Source: an uncultured Lachnospiraceae bacterium
GTDB taxonomy: Bacteria > Bacillota > Clostridia > Lachnospirales > Lachnospiraceae
Length of the DNA stretch: 64,000 nucleotides
Direction: 5' to 3'
Assembly (NCBI GenBank): GCA_934339365.1
Contig: CAKRHW010000005.1
Coordinates: forward strand, 1 to 64,000
In this document: in pieces, positions 15,422 to 25,896 of the stretch
Numbering within the stretch: position 1 is the stretch's first letter
How the letters are laid out: the number at the start of each line of letters is the position of its first letter
Program-made: the position numbers and the translations under genes
The notes under the pieces: generated by a model
Told to the model about the DNA's origin: nothing
What the model saw: only the letters and a program-made list of their open reading frames with translations
Database searches by the model: none

Positions 15422-16534
15422 ATGGAAGCAGCTGTACAAAAGCCAAAGAAGAGGCTGAAATATATAGACATGACTAAGGGACTTGGAATATTTATGATTA
15501 CGTATGGTCATGTAACGGCTTTAGATACTCCTGTGGATCATTGGATGGATTTATTTAAAGTAACATTATTTTATATTGTTGCGGGATATTTGATTTCCAT
15601 GAAGAACAATTATACAGAGATTTCAACCTGGCAGTATTTTAAAAAGTTGTGTAAGAGTCTGATGATTCCTTATTTTACATTTAGTGTTGTTGCTATTTTA
15701 GTGAGAGTAGCAGTAAGAATATTAAAATATAAGGAATATATGCCACTATTAAAGGAATATATTTACCGGACAATCAGTCTTCGTGGAATCAGTACGTTAT
15801 GGTTTTTGCCAACCTTACTGATTAGTGAGATGGTCTTTTTCTATATTTTAAAGAGAAAAGGAATCTGGAAGAAGATATTAATGGGACTTACTTTTATCTG
15901 GCCGGTCGTCCTTGCAATCTTTGTACAGAAAGAATTAAAAATCATGTCTGCAACGATGAGTGAACACCAGTTTATGATGGTATCATTTCCGATTCTTGCC
16001 TGGTCGAAGGGACTTGTTGCAGTCTGGTTTGTCCAGATGGGATATTTTGGATACAAGATTCTTTCTAAATTAAAGAATCTTTCGGCCCGGTTTGGAATTG
16101 GAATTGTTCTTTCAGTGCTGACGATTGCATTGTCAAACTGGAATCCGGGAATTGATTTTAACAATATGAAGATTGGGCAGCATCAGTGGATTTTCTTTGT
16201 AGGAAGTCTGATGGGAACTTTTGGAGCATTGTTAGTCTTTGAATTTTTAGAGAAGCACTTTAAGTTAGAATTATTCAATTACTATGGAAAGAATTCTTTA
16301 ATTCTTATGGCAACGCAGAGAGGACCTATGGTAATTAATATTGCGGAGCAGGGCTTTAAGGGAGCGGTAAGAATTGAACCGAAGGTTGGAGAACGGTACT
16401 ACCTTCAGACGTTAGTGATTTTAGGAATTATTTTATTAATGGAATATGGAATTATAGAATTTATTAATCATAAAGCTCCATTTATGATTGGAAGAAAGAA
16501 AAAAAGAGAGGAACAGGCAAAAATGGCACAATAG
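15422..16534 (+). CDS. Acyltransferase family 3 membrane protein
   Basis: A 370-residue multi-spanning protein (about ten hydrophobic helices) of the acyl_transf_3 family (PF01757). The N-terminal YIDMTKGLGIFMITYGHV contains the family's catalytic histidine region, followed by a LFYIVAGYLI helix. Members O-acetylate peptidoglycan, teichoic acids, exopolysaccharide or small molecules. No periplasmic SGNH domain is attached. It could modify the envelope polymers encoded further along, but this is only inferred from its family. The GGDEF/EAL gene starts 71 bases downstream on the same strand. Confidence 0.85.
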   Translation: MEAAVQKPKKRLKYIDMTKGLGIFMITYGHVTALDTPVDHWMDLFKVTLFYIVAGYLISMKNNYTEISTWQYFKKLCKSLMIPYFTFSVVAILVRVAVRILKYKEYMPLLKEYIYRTISLRGISTLWFLPTLLISEMVFFYILKRKGIWKKILMGLTFIWPVVLAIFVQKELKIMSATMSEHQFMMVSFPILAWSKGLVAVWFVQMGYFGYKILSKLKNLSARFGIGIVLSVLTIALSNWNPGIDFNNMKIGQHQWIFFVGSLMGTFGALLVFEFLEKHFKLELFNYYGKNSLILMATQRGPMVINIAEQGFKGAVRIEPKVGERYYLQTLVILGIILLMEYGIIEFINHKAPFMIGRKKKREEQAKMAQ

Positions 16535-16605
16535 AGAAAACGGCATAAAGTAGGAAGAATTCTTTGTGGGAGTTCGGAATACTTAGCATAGAGGGAGGGA
16601 ACATT

Positions 16606-19374
16606 ATGAAATTTTCATTAGAGCAGGTAAAAAGGATGATATCGGTATTTCCCGGTGAAATAGTCTTATATCATATAGATAAAAATCAACTGGCACACAT
16701 TATTTATTATTCTAAAGGTGTACCGGCATTTTGGGGTGTTTCACGTATAGAATACAGAAGAAGAATCAAAAAAGGTGTTCCCGTACAGAAAAAAGGCTGT
16801 GAAGTCGATTATATGAATCAGAATGTGGGAGCCGGTGCAATTCCGGGAGAAGAGGAGGATCGCTTTTACCGGATGCATCATTCGAAATTAGGAGAAATCT
16901 GGTTCCGTTCCATCACAAGGTATGTCGGAGATTTGGATGGAAATAAAATCTATTGCAATATTTTAATGGATCAGTCGGATGAAAGCGAAGATGGATATAA
17001 GATTTTAAATACTTCGAAGGATTCTACGATTGTATATGCAAAAGAAAATAATGAGATTTTATTTGTAGGAGATGAGTTTCTTGCACTGACAGGGCGAAAA
17101 GGACAGAGTTATTCAGGCAAGAAAGTGTATGAACTCTTTGATTATGAAAAATGGGAAGACTGTTATGAGATGTTAAAAAGAATTGTCGAACAGCATGAAT
17201 TCTATTTTGAGAAAGTATCAAGGCATTCTTTTCAGTTAGAGCTGATACCTATGATATGGAGAGGCTATCATGCAGAGGCAATTCTGCTGCATGATGTCAC
17301 AATGTTACTTAAGAAACAGAAAAATGACCGGCAGACATATCAAAACAGAGTGAAGTTTATGATGTCTAGTGAAAAGGATACACTTTATACTTTATATATC
17401 GATGTTTCTAAAAATAAATTATTAGAGTTAAGAGATAATTTGGCAGAGTATATCAATGAAGAGGTAAGAAAGCCAAAGACAGTGACAGAATGGATGGAAG
17501 ATACAATTTTACCATGTATCTGTGGCGAAGAGGATGCACAACATTTTCGAAAATGTTTTCGCAGGATTTATCTGTTAAATTGTTTTAAAGATGGACAGAC
17601 GCATTTTTCTTTTCCGTACCGTTTAAGTAAAGGTGGAAGAATGCTGGTATGCGAAATGGAAGTGGAATTGTTCCAGAATCCTAGCACAGAGCATGTCGAA
17701 GCGTATGCAACGGTAAAGAATAAGACATTAAGATATGTCGATCAGGTAGTAGATAAAGTGCTGTACCGGGAAGATTATAAGATGATAGGCATTATCTCCC
17801 TGAAGACGCAGGTTGTGGTAATAAGGTCGCATCGGTTTGAAGGATTAGATATTCCGACAGTTGCAGAGCTTCCATATCAGGAAGTGGTAAATCGTGTCCG
17901 GGATGGAAGAATTCTGAAAAAAGAAGCAGCGGTATTTGACGAATATACAAAAACAGATGTGATTGAAAAACAATTAGAAGTAATGGATCACTATTCTTTT
18001 TCCATGCATAATAAAGAAAATGAAGTGGAACGGTATTCTTATTACTGGTTAGATAAAAAGTTTGGCGCGGCTTTATTTGTGGTAGATGACATGACACATG
18101 AGATTGAAACAGATTCTCTTACAGGCTATCCGAATCGAAAAGGATTTTTCCGACATGCCGGACGGATTCTAGAGGAAAATCAAGAAAAGAAATTCGTACT
18201 TTTATTCTTTAATATTCGACATTTCAAAGCAATCAATGATATGTTTGGCACAGAAACCGGAGATAGGATCTTAAGAGATGTTATTGACAGGATTCAGACG
18301 TGCAAATTTCATCCATATGCGATTGCCAGAGCGGAGTCGGATCATTTTCTGGCACTTGTAGATGCAGACAAGTTTTGCGAACAGGACCTTCCAGAGCTGT
18401 TACATGCAGAATTCCAATATGATAATTTAAAAATTGAAGTCTATGGCAGATGTGGCATTTATTATATTCCGCAGGGAAAAACTTCCGATATCGAAGAAAT
18501 GTGTACGATGGCCAAGCTTGCAAAGACGTATATTCAAAATGAATATGTAAAACCATATGCAGTATTTGATGAAGATATGAAAAAACGCTATTTAGCAGAG
18601 AGTGAAGCAATGAACCGTTTAGAAGGCGGATTAAAGCGGGGAGAATTTGTTGTGTATTATCAGCCGATTTATGATGCGTGTACAGAACAGGTTGTTGCAG
18701 CGGAGGCATTAATCCGTTGGATTTCTCCGGAAAACAAGGTGACATCGCCGGGCGTTTTCCTGCCGGCCTTAGAAGAAAGCGGATATATTACGAAACTAGA
18801 TGCATATGTAAATGAAAAAGTACAGGAATTTTTAACGGATCGTTTGAAGGCAAATCAAAGTCTGGTACCAATTTCCATCAATTTATCACGCATGGATCTG
18901 ATGGATTACGGACTGCTTGAGAAGATTACACAGGAAGTTGAGAATTCTATTTTACCGGATCATCTGATTCGTTATGAGATTACGGAATCTGCATATACAG
19001 AGATTTCTGAAAAAGGAAAAATTTTCTTGGATCATCTAAGATGTACCGGAGTTGAAATTATGGTAGATGATTTTGGAAGTGGAGTTTCTTCTTTCAGTAC
19101 AATCCGGGATTATGATTTTGATATTATTAAGTTAGATATGGGATTTGTTCAGAAAATAGGAACCAATAAAAAGGTCGATAACCTGGTGGTATCTATTTTA
19201 GAGATGATTCATCGTATGAATATGAAAGTAGTAGCAGAGGGGGTAGAGACGAAGGAACAATTAGAATTTTTAAGAACCTACGGATGCGATTACATACAGG
19301 GATTTTATTTTTCAAAACCGCTTCCAGAGGCTGAATTTGAGAAAGTACTTGAAAAAAAAGGAACAGTGAACTAA
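16606..19374 (+). CDS. PAS-GGDEF-EAL protein, probable c-di-GMP phosphodiesterase
   Basis: A 922-residue cytoplasmic protein. An N-terminal sensory part (about 1-490) contains PAS-like stretches (KDSTIVYAKENNEILFVGDE). The GGDEF domain (about 495-640) is degenerate: the active-site signature reads RAESDHF instead of RxGGDEF, so cyclase activity is unlikely, though it may still bind GTP. The EAL domain (about 670-915) keeps all key motifs: EALIRW, NLSRMD, YEITES, DDFGSG, KLDMGF, AEGVETKEQ and QGFYFSKPL, so it should hydrolyse c-di-GMP. The start at 16606 follows GAGGGAGGG; an upstream TTG extends it without support. No membrane segment is seen. It could control motility or envelope traits. Confidence 0.92.
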   Translation: MKFSLEQVKRMISVFPGEIVLYHIDKNQLAHIIYYSKGVPAFWGVSRIEYRRRIKKGVPVQKKGCEVDYMNQNVGAGAIPGEEEDRFYRMHHSKLGEIWFRSITRYVGDLDGNKIYCNILMDQSDESEDGYKILNTSKDSTIVYAKENNEILFVGDEFLALTGRKGQSYSGKKVYELFDYEKWEDCYEMLKRIVEQHEFYFEKVSRHSFQLELIPMIWRGYHAEAILLHDVTMLLKKQKNDRQTYQNRVKFMMSSEKDTLYTLYIDVSKNKLLELRDNLAEYINEEVRKPKTVTEWMEDTILPCICGEEDAQHFRKCFRRIYLLNCFKDGQTHFSFPYRLSKGGRMLVCEMEVELFQNPSTEHVEAYATVKNKTLRYVDQVVDKVLYREDYKMIGIISLKTQVVVIRSHRFEGLDIPTVAELPYQEVVNRVRDGRILKKEAAVFDEYTKTDVIEKQLEVMDHYSFSMHNKENEVERYSYYWLDKKFGAALFVVDDMTHEIETDSLTGYPNRKGFFRHAGRILEENQEKKFVLLFFNIRHFKAINDMFGTETGDRILRDVIDRIQTCKFHPYAIARAESDHFLALVDADKFCEQDLPELLHAEFQYDNLKIEVYGRCGIYYIPQGKTSDIEEMCTMAKLAKTYIQNEYVKPYAVFDEDMKKRYLAESEAMNRLEGGLKRGEFVVYYQPIYDACTEQVVAAEALIRWISPENKVTSPGVFLPALEESGYITKLDAYVNEKVQEFLTDRLKANQSLVPISINLSRMDLMDYGLLEKITQEVENSILPDHLIRYEITESAYTEISEKGKIFLDHLRCTGVEIMVDDFGSGVSSFSTIRDYDFDIIKLDMGFVQKIGTNKKVDNLVVSILEMIHRMNMKVVAEGVETKEQLEFLRTYGCDYIQGFYFSKPLPEAEFEKVLEKKGTVN

Positions 19375-19376
19375 AC

Positions 19377-19426
19377 TTTACAAAGCTTCTATAAAATGAT
19401 AAAATATTTCATATATAGAAGTTTTT
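19377..19426 (+). promoter_or_regulatory. Stem-loop and probable nifJ promoter
   Basis: CTTCTATA (19386-19393) pairs with TATAGAAG (19414-19421), followed by five T: a plausible terminator for the GGDEF/EAL gene. TTTACA (19377-19382), 17 bases and TAAAAT (19400-19405) overlap it and could be the nifJ promoter. Confidence 0.5.
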
Positions 19427-19461
19427 GTGCTTTTATGAAAGAATAAGGAGGTATTCGTACA

Positions 19462-22400
19462 ATGTCTAGAACAAAACAATCTATGGATGGTAATACAGCA
19501 GCAGCGCACGTTGCGTATGCGTTTACAGAAGTTGCTGCCATCTATCCAATCACACCATCAAGCCCGATGGCGGATTCGGTTGACCAGTGGTCTGCAGCAG
19601 GCCGAGAGAATATTTTTGGCAGCCGGGTAAAAGTAGTTGAGATGCAGTCAGAGGCAGGTGCAGCAGGTGCCGTTCATGGTTCTCTTGCAGCAGGTGCCCT
19701 TACTAATACATTTACAGCATCACAGGGTCTGTTACTTATGATTCCGAATATGTATAAGATTGCCGGTGAACAGCTTCCGGCCGTTTTTGATGTATCTGCA
19801 CGTACAGTAGCAACTCAGTCATTAAATATTTTTGGTGATCACAGCGATGTTTATGCTTGTCGTCAGACAGGTTTTGCAATGCTTGCTGAGACAAACCCAC
19901 AGGAAGTTATGGATTTATCACCAGTTGCACATCTTGCAGCATTAGAAGGAAAGGTTCCATTTATTAATTTCTTCGACGGATTCCGTACTTCTCATGAGAT
20001 TCAAAAGATTGAAAAATGGGATTATGAAGATTTAAAAGAAATGTGTAACATGGATGCCGTTCGTGAATTCAGACAGCATGCATTGAATCCAAATCATCCA
20101 ACAATGCGTGGATCTCATGAAAATGGAGATGTCTTCTTCCAGCACAGAGAGGCATGTAACACAGCATATGATGAGTTACCAGCTGTAGTGAAGAAGTACA
20201 TGAAGAAGATTAATGATAAGTTAGGAACTGATTATGATTTATTCAATTACTATGGTGCAGAAGATGCAGACAGAGTCATTATTGCTATGGGATCCATCTG
20301 TGATGTTGCAGAAGAAGTAATTGATTATTTAACAGCAAAAGGTGAGAAGGTTGGTTTAGTTAAGGTTCGTTTATATCGTCCTTGGGTTTCTTCTGCACTT
20401 GTTGATGTTCTTCCTAAGACTGTGAAGAAGATTGCTGTTCTTGATCGTACAAAAGAGCCTGGTTCTCTTGGTGAACCATTGTTCTTAGATGTTGCGGCTA
20501 CACTTCGTGAAGCCAGATTAGATGATATCGTACTTACAGGTGGACGTTATGGATTAGGTTCAAAGGATACACCACCTTCTTCTGTATTTGCGGTATACAA
20601 GGAATTAGAGAAAGACGAGCCAAAGACAAGATTTACAATCGGTATTGTCGATGATGTTACAAACTTAAGTTTACCAGAGGTAAAACCTGCACCAATTACT
20701 TCTGCACCTGGAACAGTAGAATGTAAATTCTGGGGACTTGGTGGAGATGGAACAGTAGGTGCAAATAAGAACTCTACCAAGATTATTGGTGATCATACAG
20801 ACAAATATATTCAGGCATATTTCCAGTATGATTCTAAGAAGACTGGTGGTATTACAATTTCTCACTTAAGATTTGGTGATAAGCAGATTAAGAGTCCTTA
20901 TTATATCAATCAGGCAGATTTTGTAGCATGTCATAATCCTTCTTATGTTACAAAGGGATATAAGATGGTTCAGGACGTAAAACCAGGCGGAATCTTCATG
21001 ATTAACTGTCAGTGGTCTGATGAGGAATTATCAGAGAAGTTAAATGCAGAGGCAAAGAAGTACATAGCTGAAAATAATATTCAGGTATATACAATTAATG
21101 CAATCGATAAAGCAATCGAGATTGGAATGGGTAAGAGAACGAACACAATCCTTCAATCCGCATTCTTCAAGCTTGCCAATGTAATGCCAATTGATGATGC
21201 AGTGAAATTTATGAAAGAAGCTGCTAAGAAGTCTTATGGTAAGAAGGGTGATGCAGTTGTTGAAATGAACTACAAGGCAATTGATGCCGGTGTAGATGCA
21301 ATTCATAAGGTAGAAGTTCCGGCAGACTGGGCAACACCAGCAGCAGATCCTGTACCTGAGAAGCTGACAGGACGTCCTGCAACAGTTAAGATGGTAGAAG
21401 AATTGATGACTCCGATTTCTAAGATGGATGGAGACAGTCTTCCGGTTTCAGCATTTGCCGAGAATCCAGATGGTCAGTTTGAACTTGGAGCATCTGCATA
21501 TGAGAAGCGTGGAACAGCTGTTATGGTTCCAGAGTGGGATCCATCTCTTTGTATTCAGTGTAATAACTGTGCATTTGTATGTTCACATGCAACAATTCGT
21601 CCATTTATGTTAAGCGAGGAAGAAGTGAAGGCAGCACCTTCGAATATCAGACTTGCAGATACAAGACCAAAGGCATCAGAATATAAGTATATCATGAGCG
21701 TATCTCCATTAGACTGTATGGGATGTGGAGAATGTGTAACGGTTTGTCCTGTTAAGGATAAGGCAATTAAGATGGTTCCTCAGGAATCACAGGCAGCAGA
21801 ACAGCCAGTATTTGACTATTTAGTTGCAAATGTTGGAAAGAAACCAGGTGTTCCTGCAGATACAACAGTTAAGGGATCACAGTTCAATCAGCCATTGCTT
21901 GAGTTCTCAGGAAGCTGTGCAGGATGTGCAGAGACAAGTTATGCAAGACTTGTTACACAGTTATTTGGAGAGCAGATGTACATTTCAAATGCAACAGGAT
22001 GTTCTTCTATCTGGGGTGGTCCTGCAGCAACATGTCCTTATACAGTAAATAAAGATTCGAATAAGGGACCTGCATGGGCAAACTCATTATTTGAAGACAA
22101 TGCAGAGCATGGATTCGGTATGGAAGTTGCACAGAGAATCATTCGTGACTCTTTGATTGAAAAAGTAGAAAAGGTTGCAGATAGCGATAAGGCAAGTGAA
22201 GAATTAAAGGCAGCAGCAGCAAAATATATCGAAACAAAGGATCAGACAAAAGAAAATACTCCGGCAGCAGAAGCTTTGATTGCTGAACTTGAGAAGGCTG
22301 CAGCAGAAGGATGTGAGACATCAAAAGATATCTTAGATAAGAAGGATTATCTTGCTAAGAAGTCAGTATGGATCTTTGGTGGAGACGGATGGGCTTATGA

Positions 22401-23013
22401 TATCGGATTCGGTGGATTAGACCATGTACTTGCATCAGGAGAGAATGTAAATGTTATGGTATTCGATACAGAGATGTATTCTAATACAGGTGGACAGGCA
22501 TCAAAGGCATCTAATATCGGTGAAGTATGTCAGTTCGCAGCAGCAGGTAAAGATGTTGGTAAGAAATCACTTGCAGAGATTGCAATGAGCTATGGTTATG
22601 TTTATGTAGCACAGATTGCACTTGGAGCTAATCCGGCACAGGCTGTAAAGGTTCTTGCAGAAGCTGAGAATTACAATGGACCATCCTTAATCATCGGTTA
22701 TGCACCTTGTGAATTACATGGTGTAAAGGGTGGAATGAACCATTGCCAGGATGAGATGAAGAAAGCTGTAGCAGCAGGATACTGGAATTTATTCTCATTC
22801 AATCCGGCATTGAAGGCACAAGGAAAGAATCCATTTACATTAACATCAAAGCCAGGAGATGGAACATATCAGGAATTCTTGAATAATGAAACACGTTATA
22901 CAAGATTGACACGTTCCTTCCCAGAACGTGCAGAGAAATTATTTGCAGCATCAGAAGAAGCAGCAAAGGCACGTTATGAACACTTAATGAAGTTAGTGGA
23001 GTTATATAAATAA
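19462..23013 (+). CDS. nifJ: Pyruvate:ferredoxin (flavodoxin) oxidoreductase
   Basis: A 1183-residue single-chain enzyme that converts pyruvate and CoA to acetyl-CoA and CO2 while reducing ferredoxin, the central step of clostridial fermentation. Domain order is standard: an N-terminal pyruvate-binding domain (AFTEVAAIYPITPSSPMAD), the gamma-type domain, a 2[4Fe-4S] ferredoxin domain with CIQCNNCAFVC and CMGCGECVTVC, then the thiamine-pyrophosphate domain with SGSCAGCAETSYARL, TGCSSIWGG and a GDGWAYDIGFGG metal/TPP motif. Length is typical. It is monocistronic, with an AAGGAGG ribosome site and a strong terminator. Codon use is uniform, as expected for a highly expressed gene. Confidence 0.97.
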   Translation: MSRTKQSMDGNTAAAHVAYAFTEVAAIYPITPSSPMADSVDQWSAAGRENIFGSRVKVVEMQSEAGAAGAVHGSLAAGALTNTFTASQGLLLMIPNMYKIAGEQLPAVFDVSARTVATQSLNIFGDHSDVYACRQTGFAMLAETNPQEVMDLSPVAHLAALEGKVPFINFFDGFRTSHEIQKIEKWDYEDLKEMCNMDAVREFRQHALNPNHPTMRGSHENGDVFFQHREACNTAYDELPAVVKKYMKKINDKLGTDYDLFNYYGAEDADRVIIAMGSICDVAEEVIDYLTAKGEKVGLVKVRLYRPWVSSALVDVLPKTVKKIAVLDRTKEPGSLGEPLFLDVAATLREARLDDIVLTGGRYGLGSKDTPPSSVFAVYKELEKDEPKTRFTIGIVDDVTNLSLPEVKPAPITSAPGTVECKFWGLGGDGTVGANKNSTKIIGDHTDKYIQAYFQYDSKKTGGITISHLRFGDKQIKSPYYINQADFVACHNPSYVTKGYKMVQDVKPGGIFMINCQWSDEELSEKLNAEAKKYIAENNIQVYTINAIDKAIEIGMGKRTNTILQSAFFKLANVMPIDDAVKFMKEAAKKSYGKKGDAVVEMNYKAIDAGVDAIHKVEVPADWATPAADPVPEKLTGRPATVKMVEELMTPISKMDGDSLPVSAFAENPDGQFELGASAYEKRGTAVMVPEWDPSLCIQCNNCAFVCSHATIRPFMLSEEEVKAAPSNIRLADTRPKASEYKYIMSVSPLDCMGCGECVTVCPVKDKAIKMVPQESQAAEQPVFDYLVANVGKKPGVPADTTVKGSQFNQPLLEFSGSCAGCAETSYARLVTQLFGEQMYISNATGCSSIWGGPAATCPYTVNKDSNKGPAWANSLFEDNAEHGFGMEVAQRIIRDSLIEKVEKVADSDKASEELKAAAAKYIETKDQTKENTPAAEALIAELEKAAAEGCETSKDILDKKDYLAKKSVWIFGGDGWAYDIGFGGLDHVLASGENVNVMVFDTEMYSNTGGQASKASNIGEVCQFAAAGKDVGKKSLAEIAMSYGYVYVAQIALGANPAQAVKVLAEAENYNGPSLIIGYAPCELHGVKGGMNHCQDEMKKAVAAGYWNLFSFNPALKAQGKNPFTLTSKPGDGTYQEFLNNETRYTRLTRSFPERAEKLFAASEEAAKARYEHLMKLVELYK

Positions 23014-23021
23014 TATAAAAT

Positions 23022-23056
23022 AAAAAGAAGCACCAGGACTTGGTGCTTCTTTTTTT
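23022..23056. terminator. Terminator between nifJ and the YfhO-like gene
   Basis: AGAAGCACCA pairs with TGGTGCTTCT around a four-base loop, with A before and a T-run after. It is strong in the nifJ direction and usable by the convergent gene. Confidence 0.92.
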
Positions 23057-23062
23057 AATCAT

Positions 23063-25624
23063 TTATTTTACAGCGTTTTTTCTATGTTGTGTAATCAGAA
23101 TTGCAAGGAACAGGATGAAACCAATGAGGGATAAGATTTTTCCTTCTTTTGCAGCCGGTGGCTGATAGACGAATTTAATCTGATGATCACCGGCGGATAG
23201 TTTTAAGCCTGTAAATGCAGTATCTGTTTTTTCTAATGGTGTTTCGGTTCCATCTACATAAGCGGTAAAGTGTTCGTCGTATGGAATGGTTGTAGTAAAG
23301 TAACCGTCCTGTTCCATATGAATCTTACCAAGTAAGATGTTATCCTCTGGATGACTGATCTGGGTCATCGGTGTAATATTATTAGAAAGTGAGGTAATGT
23401 CACTGTATTTGATTCGATAAATCTCAAAGTCTGTAAAATCAAATTCACCGGATTCAGGGAACTCTACCTTTAAAGTATGGCTGCTCTGACTGCTTGATAC
23501 GACAAATTTAAAATCAAAGTTTTTATTTGGGTAAGCAGCGGTCAAACCACTTAAGCTGTTTTGAATTCCGTTGATTCGAATGGTTGAGCGTTCATCGGAG
23601 TATTCCTTCAGATGACAGGTAATAATATAAACATAATCTTTTAAATCATCCGGAGTTTTAAATTTGTATTTTAAAGGTTGTCCGGCTTTGATTTTTACGT
23701 GATTATATTTGCCATTCTTTTTAAATGGTAATTTTAATTTCATGGAAACTTTTTCTAGTTTCGATTCGTAGACATCTGGTAAATCTTTATCTACAACAAT
23801 ATATTGCAGGAGTGCAATCTGGCGGTCTGCCGGCTGCAATTTGAAAAATTCCCGTTTGCTCATGTACTGGCGGCTTGTAAAACCGAGGGCATAGGCATTG
23901 TCATTTTTATAAACAGTGTAATCGCCTTTGCTTTTTACAGGGACATAACCCGCAGAACTTCCAAAATCAGAAACAGTATAACGAACTCCCATCAATGTTT
24001 GAAAGAGAACATCCTTTGATGTCGTAATGGAAATATCATTTACGGTTGGGTTGGATAAGTTCACATCATAATTACAAAATTGTACGTAATTTCGGTTAAA
24101 CAATGAGGAATAAAATCCAGTACCCGCAAAATGTTTCGAATAAGTCATATTGTTGGTTGATTTTGTTTCGCAAAGATCGTTAGAACGGAAAATGTCAGGA
24201 TCTTCTGAAATTACATCGTTTAATACCTCCGTTTTGTCAGAGGAATGAATCTCTTTATAGTAGCTGATTTTTAATAAGGAGTCATAGATATTCGCAGAAA
24301 TCAGCGTAATAATAGCAGTTACAATTACCGGACAGTATAAATAAACAGGTTTTTTATGCTTACGTGATAAATAAATAGCAAACAGTGTAATGCAAAAATC
24401 AAGGGTTGTTAATGCACCAAGTCCATAAGTCTTCTGGACGATTGTCTGAATCAATAGAAGAACAAAAAGAACCGGTGAAAGATACAACAATCGTTTGATG
24501 GCAAAGCGGTAGGTAATTGTCTCTTCTAAAAAGAATGCCACAATCAGTGCCACGATCGGGAGAAAAGGAATCAATGCCTTTCCTCTTGTATACAGACAAC
24601 CATTTAATATGTATCGGCAGATTGGGAAACAGATCACAATCAATAAAGAAGCAGAAAGGAAGATACGTGCCTTATCTCTTCCGATAAAAATAAATGCAAG
24701 GAGTGCAACAAGTGCAATTGCAGTCATTCCAACGCCATAAGAACTATAAAGCAGTTCTTTGGTTGGAAAATTAGGAATCAGATACGATAACAGATTCACG
24801 CTCGTTCCTGCTTTGTCACTTCGACCCGATAAAATAGCCACAAAAGAAGGCAGAATAATCAGGCAGGACAACAGGATACCGGTCAGGAGGCAAAGACTGT
24901 AACGCCAGCCTGCATGCCAAAAGCTTTTCCAATGAAAGGACTGTTCTATGGCCAGATATTTATAAACCGCATAAATCAAAAGAGCAATGACACCCGGTAC
25001 AGCAAAAAAGTAACTCGTTAAAAACATAAGAGCGACATTTATAATCAAAAGTCCCTTTTTATTCTCAGCAAAAAAGCGTTCTGTCCCAATCAGGCATAAG
25101 ATCATAAATGGCATATAATCCATATACATAATCTGCTTATGGCTGTGAAATAACAAAGGAGATGCACAGGTAAAGAGGATTGTTGTGACATAAATCACTG
25201 TATCACTCATTCGAACATTTCCCGGGATATCGGGTGCTTGAATCAACTTTAACCAGAGGAAAAACAGGATGACCGAAAGAATCACAACTACAATACTTGA
25301 TACCATAACGTAGGTTCCCATGGACACCCAAGGAAGACAATAACTAATCAGTGTAATCGGATTCAAAAATCCGTAATAAGCAAAGTTATATATATTCTGT
25401 CCGGCACCTAAGTCAAACGCAAAATCGGGCATCAGTTTTTTCGTCTCATAAAAATGCTGGCGAAAATAATCCGGAAGAACACTATGTTGATTTACCCAGT
25501 CTACTTTGGAGCCATAGACATATTGTCCTCTGGTAAGAATTCCAATGATAAGAAGTAAAAAAACAATTACCCCACCTAAAAATAAATAATCTTTTTTTGT
25601 TAATTTGTGTAAGATGTTACGCAT
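23063..25624 (-). CDS. YfhO-family membrane protein (probable GT-C type glycosyltransferase)
   Basis: An ~853-residue protein of the YfhO family with about 12 membrane helices in the first ~480 residues, a large extracellular region (about 480-820) and a final helix near the C-terminus. YfhO in Bacillus and relatives acts with the GT2 enzyme CsbB and a GtrA-type flippase to add sugars to teichoic acids outside the membrane. Compatible partners (a GtrA and a GtrB-like GT2) lie at 54.8-56.3 kb. I chose ATG 25624, which precedes the hydrophobic start; its ribosome site (AAAGG, 11 bases upstream) is only moderate, and in-frame starts exist upstream to 25747. Convergent with nifJ, divergent from the PIG-L gene. 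Confidence 0.82.
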   Translation of the reverse strand: MRNILHKLTKKDYLFLGGVIVFLLLIIGILTRGQYVYGSKVDWVNQHSVLPDYFRQHFYETKKLMPDFAFDLGAGQNIYNFAYYGFLNPITLISYCLPWVSMGTYVMVSSIVVVILSVILFFLWLKLIQAPDIPGNVRMSDTVIYVTTILFTCASPLLFHSHKQIMYMDYMPFMILCLIGTERFFAENKKGLLIINVALMFLTSYFFAVPGVIALLIYAVYKYLAIEQSFHWKSFWHAGWRYSLCLLTGILLSCLIILPSFVAILSGRSDKAGTSVNLLSYLIPNFPTKELLYSSYGVGMTAIALVALLAFIFIGRDKARIFLSASLLIVICFPICRYILNGCLYTRGKALIPFLPIVALIVAFFLEETITYRFAIKRLLYLSPVLFVLLLIQTIVQKTYGLGALTTLDFCITLFAIYLSRKHKKPVYLYCPVIVTAIITLISANIYDSLLKISYYKEIHSSDKTEVLNDVISEDPDIFRSNDLCETKSTNNMTYSKHFAGTGFYSSLFNRNYVQFCNYDVNLSNPTVNDISITTSKDVLFQTLMGVRYTVSDFGSSAGYVPVKSKGDYTVYKNDNAYALGFTSRQYMSKREFFKLQPADRQIALLQYIVVDKDLPDVYESKLEKVSMKLKLPFKKNGKYNHVKIKAGQPLKYKFKTPDDLKDYVYIITCHLKEYSDERSTIRINGIQNSLSGLTAAYPNKNFDFKFVVSSSQSSHTLKVEFPESGEFDFTDFEIYRIKYSDITSLSNNITPMTQISHPEDNILLGKIHMEQDGYFTTTIPYDEHFTAYVDGTETPLEKTDTAFTGLKLSAGDHQIKFVYQPPAAKEGKILSLIGFILFLAILITQHRKNAVK

Positions 25625-25806
25625 ATAAAACCAAACCTTTCTCATATTCATCTGGTACGAAAGTGTCGTCTGGCGGGTAAAAATGCAAGACGGAAAGTAC
25701 CATAAAATCGACTTTACAATAGTAACAGAAAAAACAAAAAAAAACACTACTATAATTTTAAGATTTTATAAAGATTTCATCTTTGGGTGGCAAATTAGTA
25801 AAATTA

Positions 25807-25815
25807 TGCTAGAAT
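25807..25815 (+). promoter_or_regulatory. Extended -10 promoter element for the PIG-L gene
   Basis: TGCTAGAAT fits an extended -10 (TGN plus a TATAAT-like hexamer) about 80 bases before the start. No convincing -35 is seen. Confidence 0.35.
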
Positions 25816-25896
25816 AACAGTCGAACAGAATAAAAACAAAACAATTTTGAAAAAATGGAAAAGAAAATGGAAAACAAAGAGAAAAGAGGTTGTGAA

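Noticed and set aside
19500..23000. Minus-strand open frames within nifJ
   Set aside because: They overlap a highly conserved gene, have no ribosome sites and no recognisable product; they are antisense artefacts of the codon bias.
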